Assembly (NCBI GenBank): GCA_047618565.1
Contig: JBLHKW010000123.1
Span: 1 to 16,274 of the forward strand
Direction of reading: 5' to 3'
Source: JBLHKW01 sp047618565
GTDB taxonomy: Bacteria; Planctomycetota; UBA1135; GCA-002686595
DNA: 16,274 nucleotides
The notes below the pieces were generated by a model, which ran no database searches, was not told the origin of the DNA, and saw nothing but the letters and a program-made list of their open reading frames with translations. This document shows, one piece after another, positions 1 to 6,553 of the stretch (position 1 is the first letter of the stretch; every line of letters starts with the position of its first letter). The position numbers and the translations under genes were made by a program.

Positions 1-742
1 CCACCGTGGCTTCCAGGTCACAGTCCGCGGCGACAAAGGCCGGATCCTTGCCGCCGAGCTCCAGGCCCACGTCGATGAAGCGGCCGCTGGCGGCGTGCTG
101 GATGGCGTGGCCACCGGCCACCGACCCTGTGAAGGCGACGTGCGCGATGCGCGCATCCCGCACGATGTCGGCCGTCTCCTCGTGTCCGACGATGAGTTGC
201 GTCACCAGGTTGGGCGGCTCGAGGTCGGCGAAGGCGCGCTGGAAGTGCAGGCCACACAGGGGCGTCCTGGCGCTGTGCTTGAGCAGCACGGAATTGCCGG
301 CGAGCAACGCGGGAACGACCACGTTCACCGGGATCAGCAGGGGGTAGTTCCAGGCGGCCAGGTCGAGCACCACCCCGAGCGGCACGTGTTCGATGCGCCG
401 GTGCAGTGCGTTCTCGACCGGGATGACCTCGGGCTCGAGCACCTCGGCGGCTATCGCCAACATGTGGTCGGCGCGCTCGAGCATGGCGGCCAGCTCGCCA
501 CGCGCCTGGGTGATCGGCTTGCCCATCTGCAGCGTGACATCCCGTGCGATCTCCTCGCGGTGCTCGCGGAAGTAGTCCATCCCACGGGCCACGCGGCTCA
601 CCCGCTCCTGGACCGGGACCGCAGCCCAGGCGGACTGCGCTGCTCGAGCGGCATCGAGCTTGCGGTCGATATCGGCCAGGGAGTCGTCCGGCAGCTGCGC
701 CACGACCTCTCCTGAGAACGGGTTGTGAACGGTCGAGGTCAT
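1..742 (-). CDS. Aldehyde dehydrogenase family protein (N-terminal 247 residues; 3' end outside window)
   Basis: The minus-strand frame encodes the N-terminal half of an NAD(P)-dependent aldehyde dehydrogenase, which oxidises an aldehyde to a carboxylate in the cytoplasm. Visible family motifs are the N-terminal NPFSGEVVAQLP, the AWNYPL cofactor-site motif at residues 130-135 (catalytic-site Asn132), the cofactor-binding Lys in LLKHS (K155), the FTGS turn (204-207) and LELGGKDP (228-234) with the general-base Glu228. The catalytic Cys would lie beyond base 1, so activity cannot be judged. Motif spacing resembles the succinate-semialdehyde/betaine-aldehyde branch, but the substrate is not assignable. 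The ATG at 742 is preferred because the protein begins directly at the conserved N-terminus. An in-frame ATG at 784 would overlap the TATAAT box. No Shine-Dalgarno sequence is visible; the leader is C-rich. No partner gene is in view. Confidence 0.93.
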   Translation of the reverse strand, partial: MTSTVHNPFSGEVVAQLPDDSLADIDRKLDAARAAQSAWAAVPVQERVSRVARGMDYFREHREEIARDVTLQMGKPITQARGELAAMLERADHMLAIAAEVLEPEVIPVENALHRRIEHVPLGVVLDLAAWNYPLLIPVNVVVPALLAGNSVLLKHSARTPLCGLHFQRAFADLEPPNLVTQLIVGHEETADIVRDARIAHVAFTGSVAGGHAIQHAASGRFIDVGLELGGKDPAFVAADCDLEATV

Positions 743-1037
743 GGGGGGGCCGGGGCTGTGGTGGGAGCGGGGAGGGGCCCTCATTATAGGAGGCCCGTTC
801 CCGGGGCTCCAAGGGCGGGAGCGCACGCAGGGCCAGGGATGGCCGATCGTATCCCAGGCAGGGATGGCTTCGATTTTGCCTCTTCTTGACCATCGCTACG
901 CCGTGGCGTGCGTATCTCCCTGTGCGACGCATTCCTTTCAGTAAATCCAAGGGTTCGCTGAAATCCTGCGCATGAACAACCGTCTAAGACACACAGAACA
1001 GCGGCCTTCCCACCGCTCGCAGCGAAGCACGAACACC
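743..1037. other. Intergenic region with no convincing gene
   Basis: This 295-bp stretch separates the aldehyde dehydrogenase start from a doubtful small plus-strand ORF. Apart from the TATAAT promoter of the aldehyde dehydrogenase, it contains one small inverted repeat (TTTCAG at 936-941 with CTGAAA at 958-963). It also has an isolated TTGACC (886-891) with no acceptable -10 box at 16-18 bp. Open frames crossing it on both strands lack recognisable protein features. Confidence 0.5.
783..812 (-). promoter_or_regulatory. Candidate sigma70-type promoter for the aldehyde dehydrogenase gene
   Basis: On the minus strand there is a perfect TATAAT at 788-783. Eighteen bases upstream is TTGGAG (812-807), a 3/6 match to TTGACA. 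Transcription would start near 776 and give a leader of about 35 nt before the ATG at 742. The perfect -10 hexamer is notable in such GC-rich DNA. The weak -35 box keeps this a prediction. Confidence 0.55.
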
Positions 1038-1373
1038 ATGAACTCCACGAACCCATTCCGACGACCCGCCAAGCCCAGCCCCACCCGGGCGCTCTTGGGT
1101 GAGGCGCGTGGCGAGGTCCACGCGCAGGGTGCGGGGCCCTCGCAGCCCACGCGTTTCCTATGGGAGGACCCCGAGACCGGCGAGTGTCTCGAGGTCGAAC
1201 TGTTGAGTTCCAGAGACTTCCGGGCGGAGCTCGAATCCATCGGGTTCACGCCTCTGCCCCGGGAGATTGATGCACCCCTTTCTGAGGGGTGCACTGGGGG
1301 AAGAAACCGTGTGAGGCCCGGTGCGACGTCGCAAAACGACGCTCGTACCGGGTCCGCACCTCCGGCTGCTTGA
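1038..1373 (+). CDS. Doubtful small hypothetical protein (111 aa)
   Basis: I do not recognise this protein. From the ATG at 1038 it encodes 111 residues; another in-frame ATG at 972 would add 22. The part up to about base 1260 reads like a soluble protein, with the segment FLWEDPETGECLEVELL followed by a predicted helix, and its third codon positions are strongly GC-biased, as in the neighbouring genes. The last 34 codons coincide with the inverted-repeat cluster that starts at 1271 and look non-coding. The true gene may therefore be shorter, a decayed remnant, or absent. No Shine-Dalgarno sequence is seen at either start. It is in the same orientation as lemA, 143 bp upstream. Confidence 0.35.
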   Translation: MNSTNPFRRPAKPSPTRALLGEARGEVHAQGAGPSQPTRFLWEDPETGECLEVELLSSRDFRAELESIGFTPLPREIDAPLSEGCTGGRNRVRPGATSQNDARTGSAPPAA

Positions 1374-1437
1374 GGCACGAGGAAACGCTGGAGTTTCCCC
1401 GGGAAAGGCAGTGTGGGCGTGAATATTGCGGACCCGG
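1271..1437 (+). ncRNA. Putative structured RNA or cis-regulatory leader upstream of lemA
   Basis: Three hairpins lie in tandem. H1 (1271-1293) is a perfect 9-bp stem, TGCACCCCT/AGGGGTGCA, with loop TTCTG. H2 (1311-1359) is a 21-pair stem with one mismatch, two single-base bulges and a CAAAA loop. H3 (1381-1398) pairs GGAAAC with GTTTCC. Bases 1348-1358, in the 3' arm of H2, are also perfectly complementary over 11 bp to 1427-1437, so H2 and this second pairing exclude each other. Bases 1394-1399 and 1401-1406 (TTTCCC/GGGAAA) offer an alternative to H3. Mutually exclusive stems about 80 nt ahead of a start codon resemble an attenuator or riboswitch. I could not match it to a known family: cobalamin, c-di-GMP-I and glycine cores were considered. 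The strand is assumed from lemA. Confidence 0.45.
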
Positions 1438-1516
1438 ACGCATACTCACAGGCTCCGCAACCCGCACTACCTTGACCATGATCTATCCGACCTGGCGCGC
1501 CGATACCGGCAGCGCG

Positions 1517-2116
1517 ATGCTCAAAGTCCTCGCCGCAGTCTTGCTCGTAAGTCTCCTGATGGGGGGCTGTGTCGCCTCACGCTACAACGGGCTGGTTGCG
1601 GGTCAGGAAAACGTCGACAGCAAGTTCAGCGAGATCGACAACCAGTACAAGCGGCGCAACGACCTGATCCCGCAGCTGGTGAACACGATCAAGGGGTCGG
1701 CGAGCTTCGAGAAGAGCGTGCTGACCCAGGTCACCGAGGCGCGCGCATCCGTGGGCAAGCTGCAGGTGCCCGCCGACCTGCCCAGCGATCCCGCGGCTCA
1801 GGCCCAGTACCTGCAGGCGCAGCAGGGCCTCGGGAATGCGATCGGACGGATGATGATGGTCGCCGAGGCCTATCCCGACCTGAAGTCCACCGCGGGCTTC
1901 CGTGACCTGCAGTCACAGGTCGAGGGCACCGAGAACCGGATCACTGTCGCGCGCCGGGATTACATCGACAGCATCAAGAACTACAACACGTCGATACGGA
2001 AGTTCCCCGGCAATCTCGTTGCTGGCGTCTTCGGCATGGAGAAGGTGGCTCAGCTCGAGGCGGCCACCGATGCCGAGCGCGACGTTCCGGCCATCGACTT
2101 CGGGACCGACGAGTAG
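1517..2116 (+). CDS. lemA: LemA family protein, probable lipoprotein
   Basis: This 199-residue protein belongs to the LemA family of membrane-anchored helical proteins of poorly defined, envelope-associated function. The family signature is clear: RYNGLV near residue 22, then VDSKFSEIDNQYKRRNDLIPQLV, whose RRNDLIPNLV-like core is diagnostic, followed by long amphipathic helices and the terminal YNTSIRKFPGNLVAG segment. From the ATG at 1517 the protein starts with a hydrophobic signal ending LLMGGC, so Cys18 may be lipidated. Most LemA proteins have a plain N-terminal membrane helix instead. An in-frame ATG at 1478 would add 13 residues and has no better ribosome-binding site; 1517 is chosen because it leaves a normal-length signal peptide. 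It is followed after 3 nt by a TPM-domain gene, a partnership seen in many bacteria. Confidence 0.92.
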   Translation: MLKVLAAVLLVSLLMGGCVASRYNGLVAGQENVDSKFSEIDNQYKRRNDLIPQLVNTIKGSASFEKSVLTQVTEARASVGKLQVPADLPSDPAAQAQYLQAQQGLGNAIGRMMMVAEAYPDLKSTAGFRDLQSQVEGTENRITVARRDYIDSIKNYNTSIRKFPGNLVAGVFGMEKVAQLEAATDAERDVPAIDFGTDE

Positions 2117-2119
2117 GGC

Positions 2120-2872
2120 ATGCACGCAGTCCTCACCCTGCTCTGTTGCGCAGCCATGGCCGCGCCCAGCGCCGAAGTTCAGGTGCCCGCGAACGACGGC
2201 TGGGTGACCGACCTGGCCGACCTGCTCACGACCGGGCAGGAGCAGCAGCTCGAGCTGCTCATGGAGTCCTACCGCCAGGGCTCGACGCACGAGATTACGC
2301 TACTCACCCTGCCCGAACTCGATGGTGAGGCCATCGAGAATGTCGCGCTGGAAGTGGCTCGCGACTGGGGCGTCGGTGGGGCCGAGACGAGCAACGGCGC
2401 ACTGCTGGTCGTCGCCCAGGCCGAACGCAAGCTACGCATCGAGGTCGGGCGTGGCCTCGAGGGCGCGCTGCCGGACGTGATCTGCGGCCGGATCATTCGC
2501 GACGTCATCACGCCCGCATTCCGGCGCGGCGATGTGGCCGGTGGGATCCACCTGGGGATCGTCGCCATGCACTCTGCCATCGGTGGCGACTACGGGCCCA
2601 TACGGCGCAGCTCGCGCGGACGGCAGCGCGGCGGCGGCCTGGGCGGGTTGCTCGTGATCGGTTTCGTGATCTTCATGCTGGTGAGCGGCCGCAGGCGCGG
2701 TGGTGGCGGCGGCGGCGGCTCGATCTGGCCGTGGATCTTCATGAGCTCGATGATGTCGGGCCGCGGTGGGTTAGGCGGAGGCGGCGGTGGATTCAGCGGT
2801 GGTGGTGGCGGATTCGGCGGATTCGGTGGCGGAGGCGGATTTTCCGGAGGCGGCGCCTCGGGCGGATGGTGA
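2120..2872 (+). CDS. TPM-domain (YgcG-type) secreted or membrane protein with Gly-rich tail
   Basis: This 250-residue protein has the standard TPM (formerly DUF477) architecture. A short signal peptide (residues 1-15) is followed by a TPM domain at about 24-160, with VTDLADLLTTGQEQQLE at the start and SNGALLVVAQAERKLRIEVGRGLEGALPD as the core. A membrane helix spans about 174-189. The tail is almost pure Gly with a few Phe and ends GGW, as in YgcG-like proteins. TPM domains have been linked to phosphatase activity and photosystem II repair in plants; the bacterial role is unclear and probably envelope-related. It starts 3 nt after the lemA stop and lies 11 nt before a second TPM gene, so the three are almost certainly co-transcribed. 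Confidence 0.92.
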   Translation: MHAVLTLLCCAAMAAPSAEVQVPANDGWVTDLADLLTTGQEQQLELLMESYRQGSTHEITLLTLPELDGEAIENVALEVARDWGVGGAETSNGALLVVAQAERKLRIEVGRGLEGALPDVICGRIIRDVITPAFRRGDVAGGIHLGIVAMHSAIGGDYGPIRRSSRGRQRGGGLGGLLVIGFVIFMLVSGRRRGGGGGGGSIWPWIFMSSMMSGRGGLGGGGGGFSGGGGGFGGFGGGGGFSGGGASGGW

Positions 2873-2883
2873 TGGGAGACACG

Positions 2884-3669
2884 ATGCATTCGTTGGCATT
2901 CATCCAGGACGGCTGGGGCACTGACCACAGCGCGCCGTTCGACTGGGCTGGCAACGCTGGCCTCGTCGGTGCTGCTCTCGCGGCGGGTCTCTTTCTGTTG
3001 CTCCTCTTGCGCGGTCTGGCTCAAGCAGATCGCTACAGGGCGACCTCGGTCCTGGGTGACACCGAACGAGCAGAACTTGCGGCGAAGATCGCCGAGGCCG
3101 AGGAGAGCACGGTCGGGGAGATCGTCGTCGTCGTGCTCGAGCGCTCGGATCGCCACCCAGCCGCCGAGTGGATGGCGGCCGGGCTGACGCTCCTGTGCGG
3201 ATCGGTCTTGCTGGCTTCGTGGCTACCGTGGGAGCTGCCCGCCGTGTTCTTCCTGTGCCAGCTCGGCCTGGGGTCCATCGGGTTTCTCGCGGCCCGCATG
3301 GTGCCGGGCTTCAAGCGCGTGTTCGTCTCCGAGGGCCGTGCGGACGAGATGGCGCGCGAGCAGGCATTACAGGAGTTCTACGCGCACGGTCTGCACCGCA
3401 CTCAGGCGTCGACCGGCGTGCTGCTCTTCGTCTCGTTGCTAGAGCGCAGGGTGATCGTGCTGGGGGACGAGGGCATCGATGCCAAGCTCGCTGCCTCGGA
3501 CTGGGAGGCCACGGACAACGCCATCCTGGGGGGAATCCGGGCCGGTTCGCTGATGCGTGGTCTGGATGACGGCATCCGCCGCTCGGCGGAACTCCTGGCC
3601 GAGCATTTTCCGAGTGACGAGACGGATCGGGACGAAGTGCCCAATCACGTCATCGTTCGCAAGGAGTAG
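2884..3669 (+). CDS. Second TPM-domain protein, multi-pass membrane form
   Basis: This 261-residue protein has an N-terminal membrane helix (about 24-44). A first half-domain follows (LAAKIAEAEESTVGEIVVVVLERSD region), then two adjacent hydrophobic helices (about 95-140), then the second half of the domain (ALQEFYAHGLHRTQASTGVLLFVSLLERRVIVLGD). TGVLLFVSLLERRV with VILGD is the usual core of the membrane-inserted TPM relatives that accompany lemA. The ATG at 2884 is chosen because GGGAG lies 5 nt upstream. An in-frame ATG at 2872 overlaps the previous stop codon (TGATG) but has no clear ribosome-binding site. It is the third gene of the lemA cluster. Function is inferred only by association. 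Confidence 0.85.
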   Translation: MHSLAFIQDGWGTDHSAPFDWAGNAGLVGAALAAGLFLLLLLRGLAQADRYRATSVLGDTERAELAAKIAEAEESTVGEIVVVVLERSDRHPAAEWMAAGLTLLCGSVLLASWLPWELPAVFFLCQLGLGSIGFLAARMVPGFKRVFVSEGRADEMAREQALQEFYAHGLHRTQASTGVLLFVSLLERRVIVLGDEGIDAKLAASDWEATDNAILGGIRAGSLMRGLDDGIRRSAELLAEHFPSDETDRDEVPNHVIVRKE

Positions 3670-3777
3670 GGTTCCGGCGTGGGCGTCGCGTGATTCGACG
3701 TCAGCGACTCCGCAGCCAGCATTACCCACCAACGGGGTTGCAGGCGTCCCGGATGTAGCTGTCGCCAGGGCGTCTGC

Positions 3778-3783
3778 TAGGCT
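3778..3783 (+). promoter_or_regulatory. Weak -10-like element just ahead of the symporter gene
   Basis: TAGGCT preceded by TGC (an extended -10 pattern) lies only 7 nt before the ATG at 3791. If used, the transcript would be practically leaderless, which would agree with the absence of a Shine-Dalgarno sequence in the C-rich ACCCCCC leader. No good -35 hexamer is present at the expected distance. The 121-bp gap after the TPM operon holds nothing else I can name. Confidence 0.25.
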
Positions 3784-3790
3784 ACCCCCC

Positions 3791-5329
3791 ATGAGTTTTC
3801 ACTGGAAGGTGCTCCTCTGGATGATCGCTGGCGTGGCCGTCGGGCTCGGGATGCAAGCGGGCTTGGAGGCGCCAGCCTGGAGTGGGGCGCATTTCGTGGA
3901 GGACGGCGGGGGTCTGAGGGTCAGCACCCTGGGCGGGCCCTCGATGAAGTCCAAGCTCGCCATCGGTGACGTTGTTTCGAGCGTCGTGCTGCAGCGCGGC
4001 ACCGGGGAGGAGCGCACGGTCATGCTGCCCGACGGGGCTGCGATGCAGGCCGTGCTCGATGAATCTGAAAACGGTGACGTGCTCTGGTTCGTGCGGGCCG
4101 GCGGCGATGCCGACGCACAGCCTGTCGCCGTCTCGCTCGGCATGACGCCCGACTCGCCGCGCGCGACCTGGATCTACCCGTTCGAGTACGCGGCCGACAT
4201 CTTCATGGCGCTGTTGAAGATGCTGATCGTGCCCCTGGTGCTGACCTCGATCGCCTCGGGCGTCGCCAGTATCGGTTCGCTCAAGGACCTGCGCCGGCTG
4301 GGTGGCAAGACCTTCGCCTATTACATGGGCACCAGCCTGCTCGCCATCGTTGTCGGTCAGACCCTGGTCAACCTGGTGCGGCCAGGGGTCGGCGCCGAGC
4401 TGGGCCTCAGTCCGCCCGCGGCCGAGGGTGCTTTGGTGAGCGGCGGCATCGGCGACATCCTGCGGCGCACGGTACCGAGCAACGTGTTCACCTCCCTGAC
4501 GGACAACGGCGCGATGCTGCAGATCATCTTCTTCGCGCTGCTCTTCGGATACTTCATCACGCGCACGCCGGAACCTCACGGTAGCCGTGCGCGCCAGCTG
4601 ATCGAGAGCCTGTTCGAGGTCATGATGAAAATGGCCGAAGGTGTCCTGAAGCTCTTGCCCTACGGCGTCTTCGCCCTGCTGGTGAAGGTCGTCGCGAGCA
4701 CCGGGTTCGGCGTTTTCAAACCCCTGCTCCTGTACATGGGCACCGTCGCAGCCGCGCTGATCTTGCACGCCTGCGTCACCCTGCCCCTGGTCCTGAAGTT
4801 CGTGGCTCGGATCTCACCCGTGGCCTGGTTCCGTGCCATGTCGCCGGCCCTGATGACCGCCTTCAGCACGAGTTCTTCGAGCATGACCCTGCCGGTCACC
4901 CTGCGTACGGTCGAGCACCGGGGCCGGGTCAGCAACAAGGTCACGTCCTTCACCCTGCCCCTGGGCGCGACCATCAACATGGATGGCACCGCCCTGTACG
5001 AGTGCATCGGTGTCATCTTCCTTGCGCAGTACTACGCAGGTGTCAGCGACTTCGTCCTGACCTTCAGCCAGCAGGGCATGATCGTCCTCCTGGCCCTGCT
5101 GGCAAGCGTGGGGGCCGCCGGAATCCCCTCTGCGGGCCTCGTGATGATGCTGACCATCCTCTCGGCCCTGGGGCTGCCCCTGGAGGGGGCCGCGCTGCTA
5201 CTCGCCGTCGATCGGCCCCTGGACATGCTCCGCACGGTCGTGAACGTCTGGTCCGACTCCTGCGGGGCGGCCACGATCGCCCGGACCGAGGGCGAGACCG
5301 GGCCCCTCGAACCTCTCACCAGCGGTTGA
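3791..5329 (+). CDS. Dicarboxylate/amino acid:cation symporter (DAACS/GltP family) with a PDZ-like periplasmic insert
   Basis: This is a 512-residue inner-membrane sodium- or proton-coupled carrier of the glutamate/dicarboxylate family. Diagnostic motifs are SSSSMTLP (about 359-366, the HP1 serine-rich loop), NMDGT (396-400), GIPSAGLVMM (HP2) and D474-xxx-D478-ML-R481-T-VV-N485-VWS-D489. These correspond to the sodium- and substrate-site residues of GltPh (D390, D394, R397, N401, D405). The retained Arg predicts an acidic side chain or dicarboxylate substrate. The usual NVTGD is NVWSD here. Between TM1 (about 7-24) and TM2 (from about 130), where relatives have a short loop, lie about 100 residues. 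Residues 41-117 (KLAIGDVVSSVV, then NGDVLWFVRAG and PVAVSL) resemble a PDZ fold. The ATG at 3791 gives the natural first helix; upstream codons are intergenic. Confidence 0.95.
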   Translation: MSFHWKVLLWMIAGVAVGLGMQAGLEAPAWSGAHFVEDGGGLRVSTLGGPSMKSKLAIGDVVSSVVLQRGTGEERTVMLPDGAAMQAVLDESENGDVLWFVRAGGDADAQPVAVSLGMTPDSPRATWIYPFEYAADIFMALLKMLIVPLVLTSIASGVASIGSLKDLRRLGGKTFAYYMGTSLLAIVVGQTLVNLVRPGVGAELGLSPPAAEGALVSGGIGDILRRTVPSNVFTSLTDNGAMLQIIFFALLFGYFITRTPEPHGSRARQLIESLFEVMMKMAEGVLKLLPYGVFALLVKVVASTGFGVFKPLLLYMGTVAAALILHACVTLPLVLKFVARISPVAWFRAMSPALMTAFSTSSSSMTLPVTLRTVEHRGRVSNKVTSFTLPLGATINMDGTALYECIGVIFLAQYYAGVSDFVLTFSQQGMIVLLALLASVGAAGIPSAGLVMMLTILSALGLPLEGAALLLAVDRPLDMLRTVVNVWSDSCGAATIARTEGETGPLEPLTSG

Positions 5330-5347
5330 CCTACCTGCAGGAGGTCG

Positions 5348-5376
5348 TGGAAGACCCTCACCCGCGCGGCTAGACT
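5348..5376 (+). promoter_or_regulatory. Candidate promoter for the RNA 2'-phosphotransferase gene
   Basis: TAGACT (5371-5376) is a 4/6 match to the -10 consensus and sits 17 bp downstream of TGGAAG (5348-5353), which matches the -35 consensus at 3 of 6 positions. The predicted start near 5383 leaves a leader of about 39 nt before the ATG at 5422. There is no visible terminator between this gene and the symporter, so read-through is also possible. Confidence 0.35.
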
Positions 5377-5421
5377 CTTGGGCTCCCGGACCGGACCCCA
5401 TTTCTTCGAGCTATCCACGCC

Positions 5422-6513
5422 ATGCAAGGTTCCCTCACCGAACGCATCACACGATCCCTCGCCTACATGCTCCGGCACCAGCCGGAGGAGTTCGACCTCG
5501 AGCTCGACCGTCATGGCTATGTGGGTGTCGAGGACGTCACCTGTGCCCTGAACGAGCGGCTCGGCGAACCGATCAAGGCGTCGGATGTGGAGGAGGCGAT
5601 CACCTCGGGTGACCGGCCCCGTTACGAGATCATCGAAGGTCGCATTCGCGCGCTCTACGGTCACTCGGTCGAGATCGACCCGGGTGAGCCGAGCACGCCC
5701 CCCGAGTTGCTCTACGTGGGAGTGGGCAGCCGCGACGCGGCGCGTGCCGGCGAGCACGGGCTGAACGGCGGACGCCGGAGCTTCCTGCACCTGGCGCTCG
5801 ACTACGAGGACGCGCGCGCGACCGGCCGTCGTATCGCGGCGCGCTACGCGATCGTCACCGTGTACGCGCAGCAGGCACACGGCGAGGGCGTCAAGTTCTA
5901 CGATCGCAAGGCACTCTTCCTGGCCGAGGCGATTCCGACGGAATACCTCGAGGTTGGGGAAATCCACGACGATGGAATCGAGCGCGATCGCGGCTTCGGT
6001 GACCGTGGTCATTCCGGCGGTCGGAGCCGTGACGGACGTGGGGATCGTGATCGCAACCGTGGAGGCCGTGACGATCGTGGAGGTCGCGGCGGCGACCGCG
6101 ACCGCGAGCCCGCACGCGACCGCGAGCCGGCACGTGACCGCGAGCCGGCACGTGACCGCGAGCCGGCACGTGACCGCGAGCCGGCACGTGACCGCGAGCC
6201 GGCACGTGACCGCGAGCCCGCGCGTGGGCGCGGCGACGACCGCAACACGCTCCGCCCGCAGCCCGCGCCGCGGACGGCTCAGGCGCAGCGCGCGCCGGAG
6301 CCGGCACCCGAGCGTGCACCTGCGCAGCGTGAGACTTCCAGCGCCCCGGCATCGGGCTTCGGCTCCGGAATCTTCGCAGGCGCGAAGGGAACCTCCAAGC
6401 CCGAGCCGGTTCGCAACGAGCCCAAGAAGGCCCAACCCGCCGAGCCCAAGCCGCCGGCGAGCGAGAAGAAGGAAACGGGCACGGGCACGGGCTTCGGCGA
6501 CGGCCTGTTCTAA
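5422..6513 (+). CDS. kptA: RNA 2'-phosphotransferase (Tpt1/KptA family) with long low-complexity C-terminal tail
   Basis: Residues 1-180 match the Tpt1/KptA fold, which removes an internal RNA 2'-phosphate by NAD+-dependent ADP-ribosyl transfer. The Arg-His-Arg-Arg catalytic set is present: LRH (R18, H19), IRALYGHS (R76) and GLNGGRRSFLHL (R119). The end of the fold (GVKFYDRKALFLAEAIPTEYLEV) is also conserved. The usual LYHGT strand reads LYVGVGS (about 97-103), so the conserved His and Thr are missing. Typical family members end near residue 180-200. This one continues for about 180 residues: an Arg/Gly/Asp-rich stretch, seven DREPAR repeats (227-268), a Pro/Ala-rich segment, and two copies of GFG-(S/D)-G-(I/L)-F, one of them at the extreme C-terminus. 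The tail is probably disordered and RNA- or partner-binding. The next gene follows after 40 nt. Confidence 0.85.
   Translation: MQGSLTERITRSLAYMLRHQPEEFDLELDRHGYVGVEDVTCALNERLGEPIKASDVEEAITSGDRPRYEIIEGRIRALYGHSVEIDPGEPSTPPELLYVGVGSRDAARAGEHGLNGGRRSFLHLALDYEDARATGRRIAARYAIVTVYAQQAHGEGVKFYDRKALFLAEAIPTEYLEVGEIHDDGIERDRGFGDRGHSGGRSRDGRGDRDRNRGGRDDRGGRGGDRDREPARDREPARDREPARDREPARDREPARDREPARDREPARGRGDDRNTLRPQPAPRTAQAQRAPEPAPERAPAQRETSSAPASGFGSGIFAGAKGTSKPEPVRNEPKKAQPAEPKPPASEKKETGTGTGFGDGLF
6100..6225 (+). repeat. Seven in-frame 18-bp tandem repeats in the kptA tail
   Basis: The unit GACCGCGAGCCGGCACGT encodes DREPAR and occurs seven times head to tail. Units 2-6 (6118-6207) are identical, while the first and last differ at a few wobble positions. 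The identical core with diverged ends is typical of expansion by slippage or unequal exchange. Every change keeps the reading frame and the encoded peptide. Confidence 0.95.
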
Positions 6514-6553
6514 CGGTCAGAATCCAGCAGCTCCCGCTGAGCTGGGGCCTGCC

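Noticed and set aside
886..915. TTGACC as a promoter for the small ORF at 1038
   Set aside because: No -10-like hexamer is present at 16-18 bp spacing.
1296..1340. Resemblance to a cobalamin riboswitch core (GGGAA followed by GTGTGAGG and a CGCAAAAC segment)
   Set aside because: The B12-box and the conserved upstream and downstream elements are absent, and the segment is better explained as one arm and loop of a long hairpin.
6100..6225. Short regular repeats that might suggest a CRISPR array
   Set aside because: The 18-bp units are contiguous without spacers, stay in the kptA reading frame and encode DREPAR.
5032..6435. Long minus-strand open frame across the symporter end and kptA
   Set aside because: It is antisense to two genes with clear family motifs; its Leu/Arg/Ala-rich repetitive product reflects high GC and the tandem repeat read backwards.
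5954..6553. Upstream extension of the LPS-kinase reading frame through kptA
   Set aside because: This part is an out-of-frame reading of the kptA repeat region; the kinase fold begins only after the ATG at 6554.
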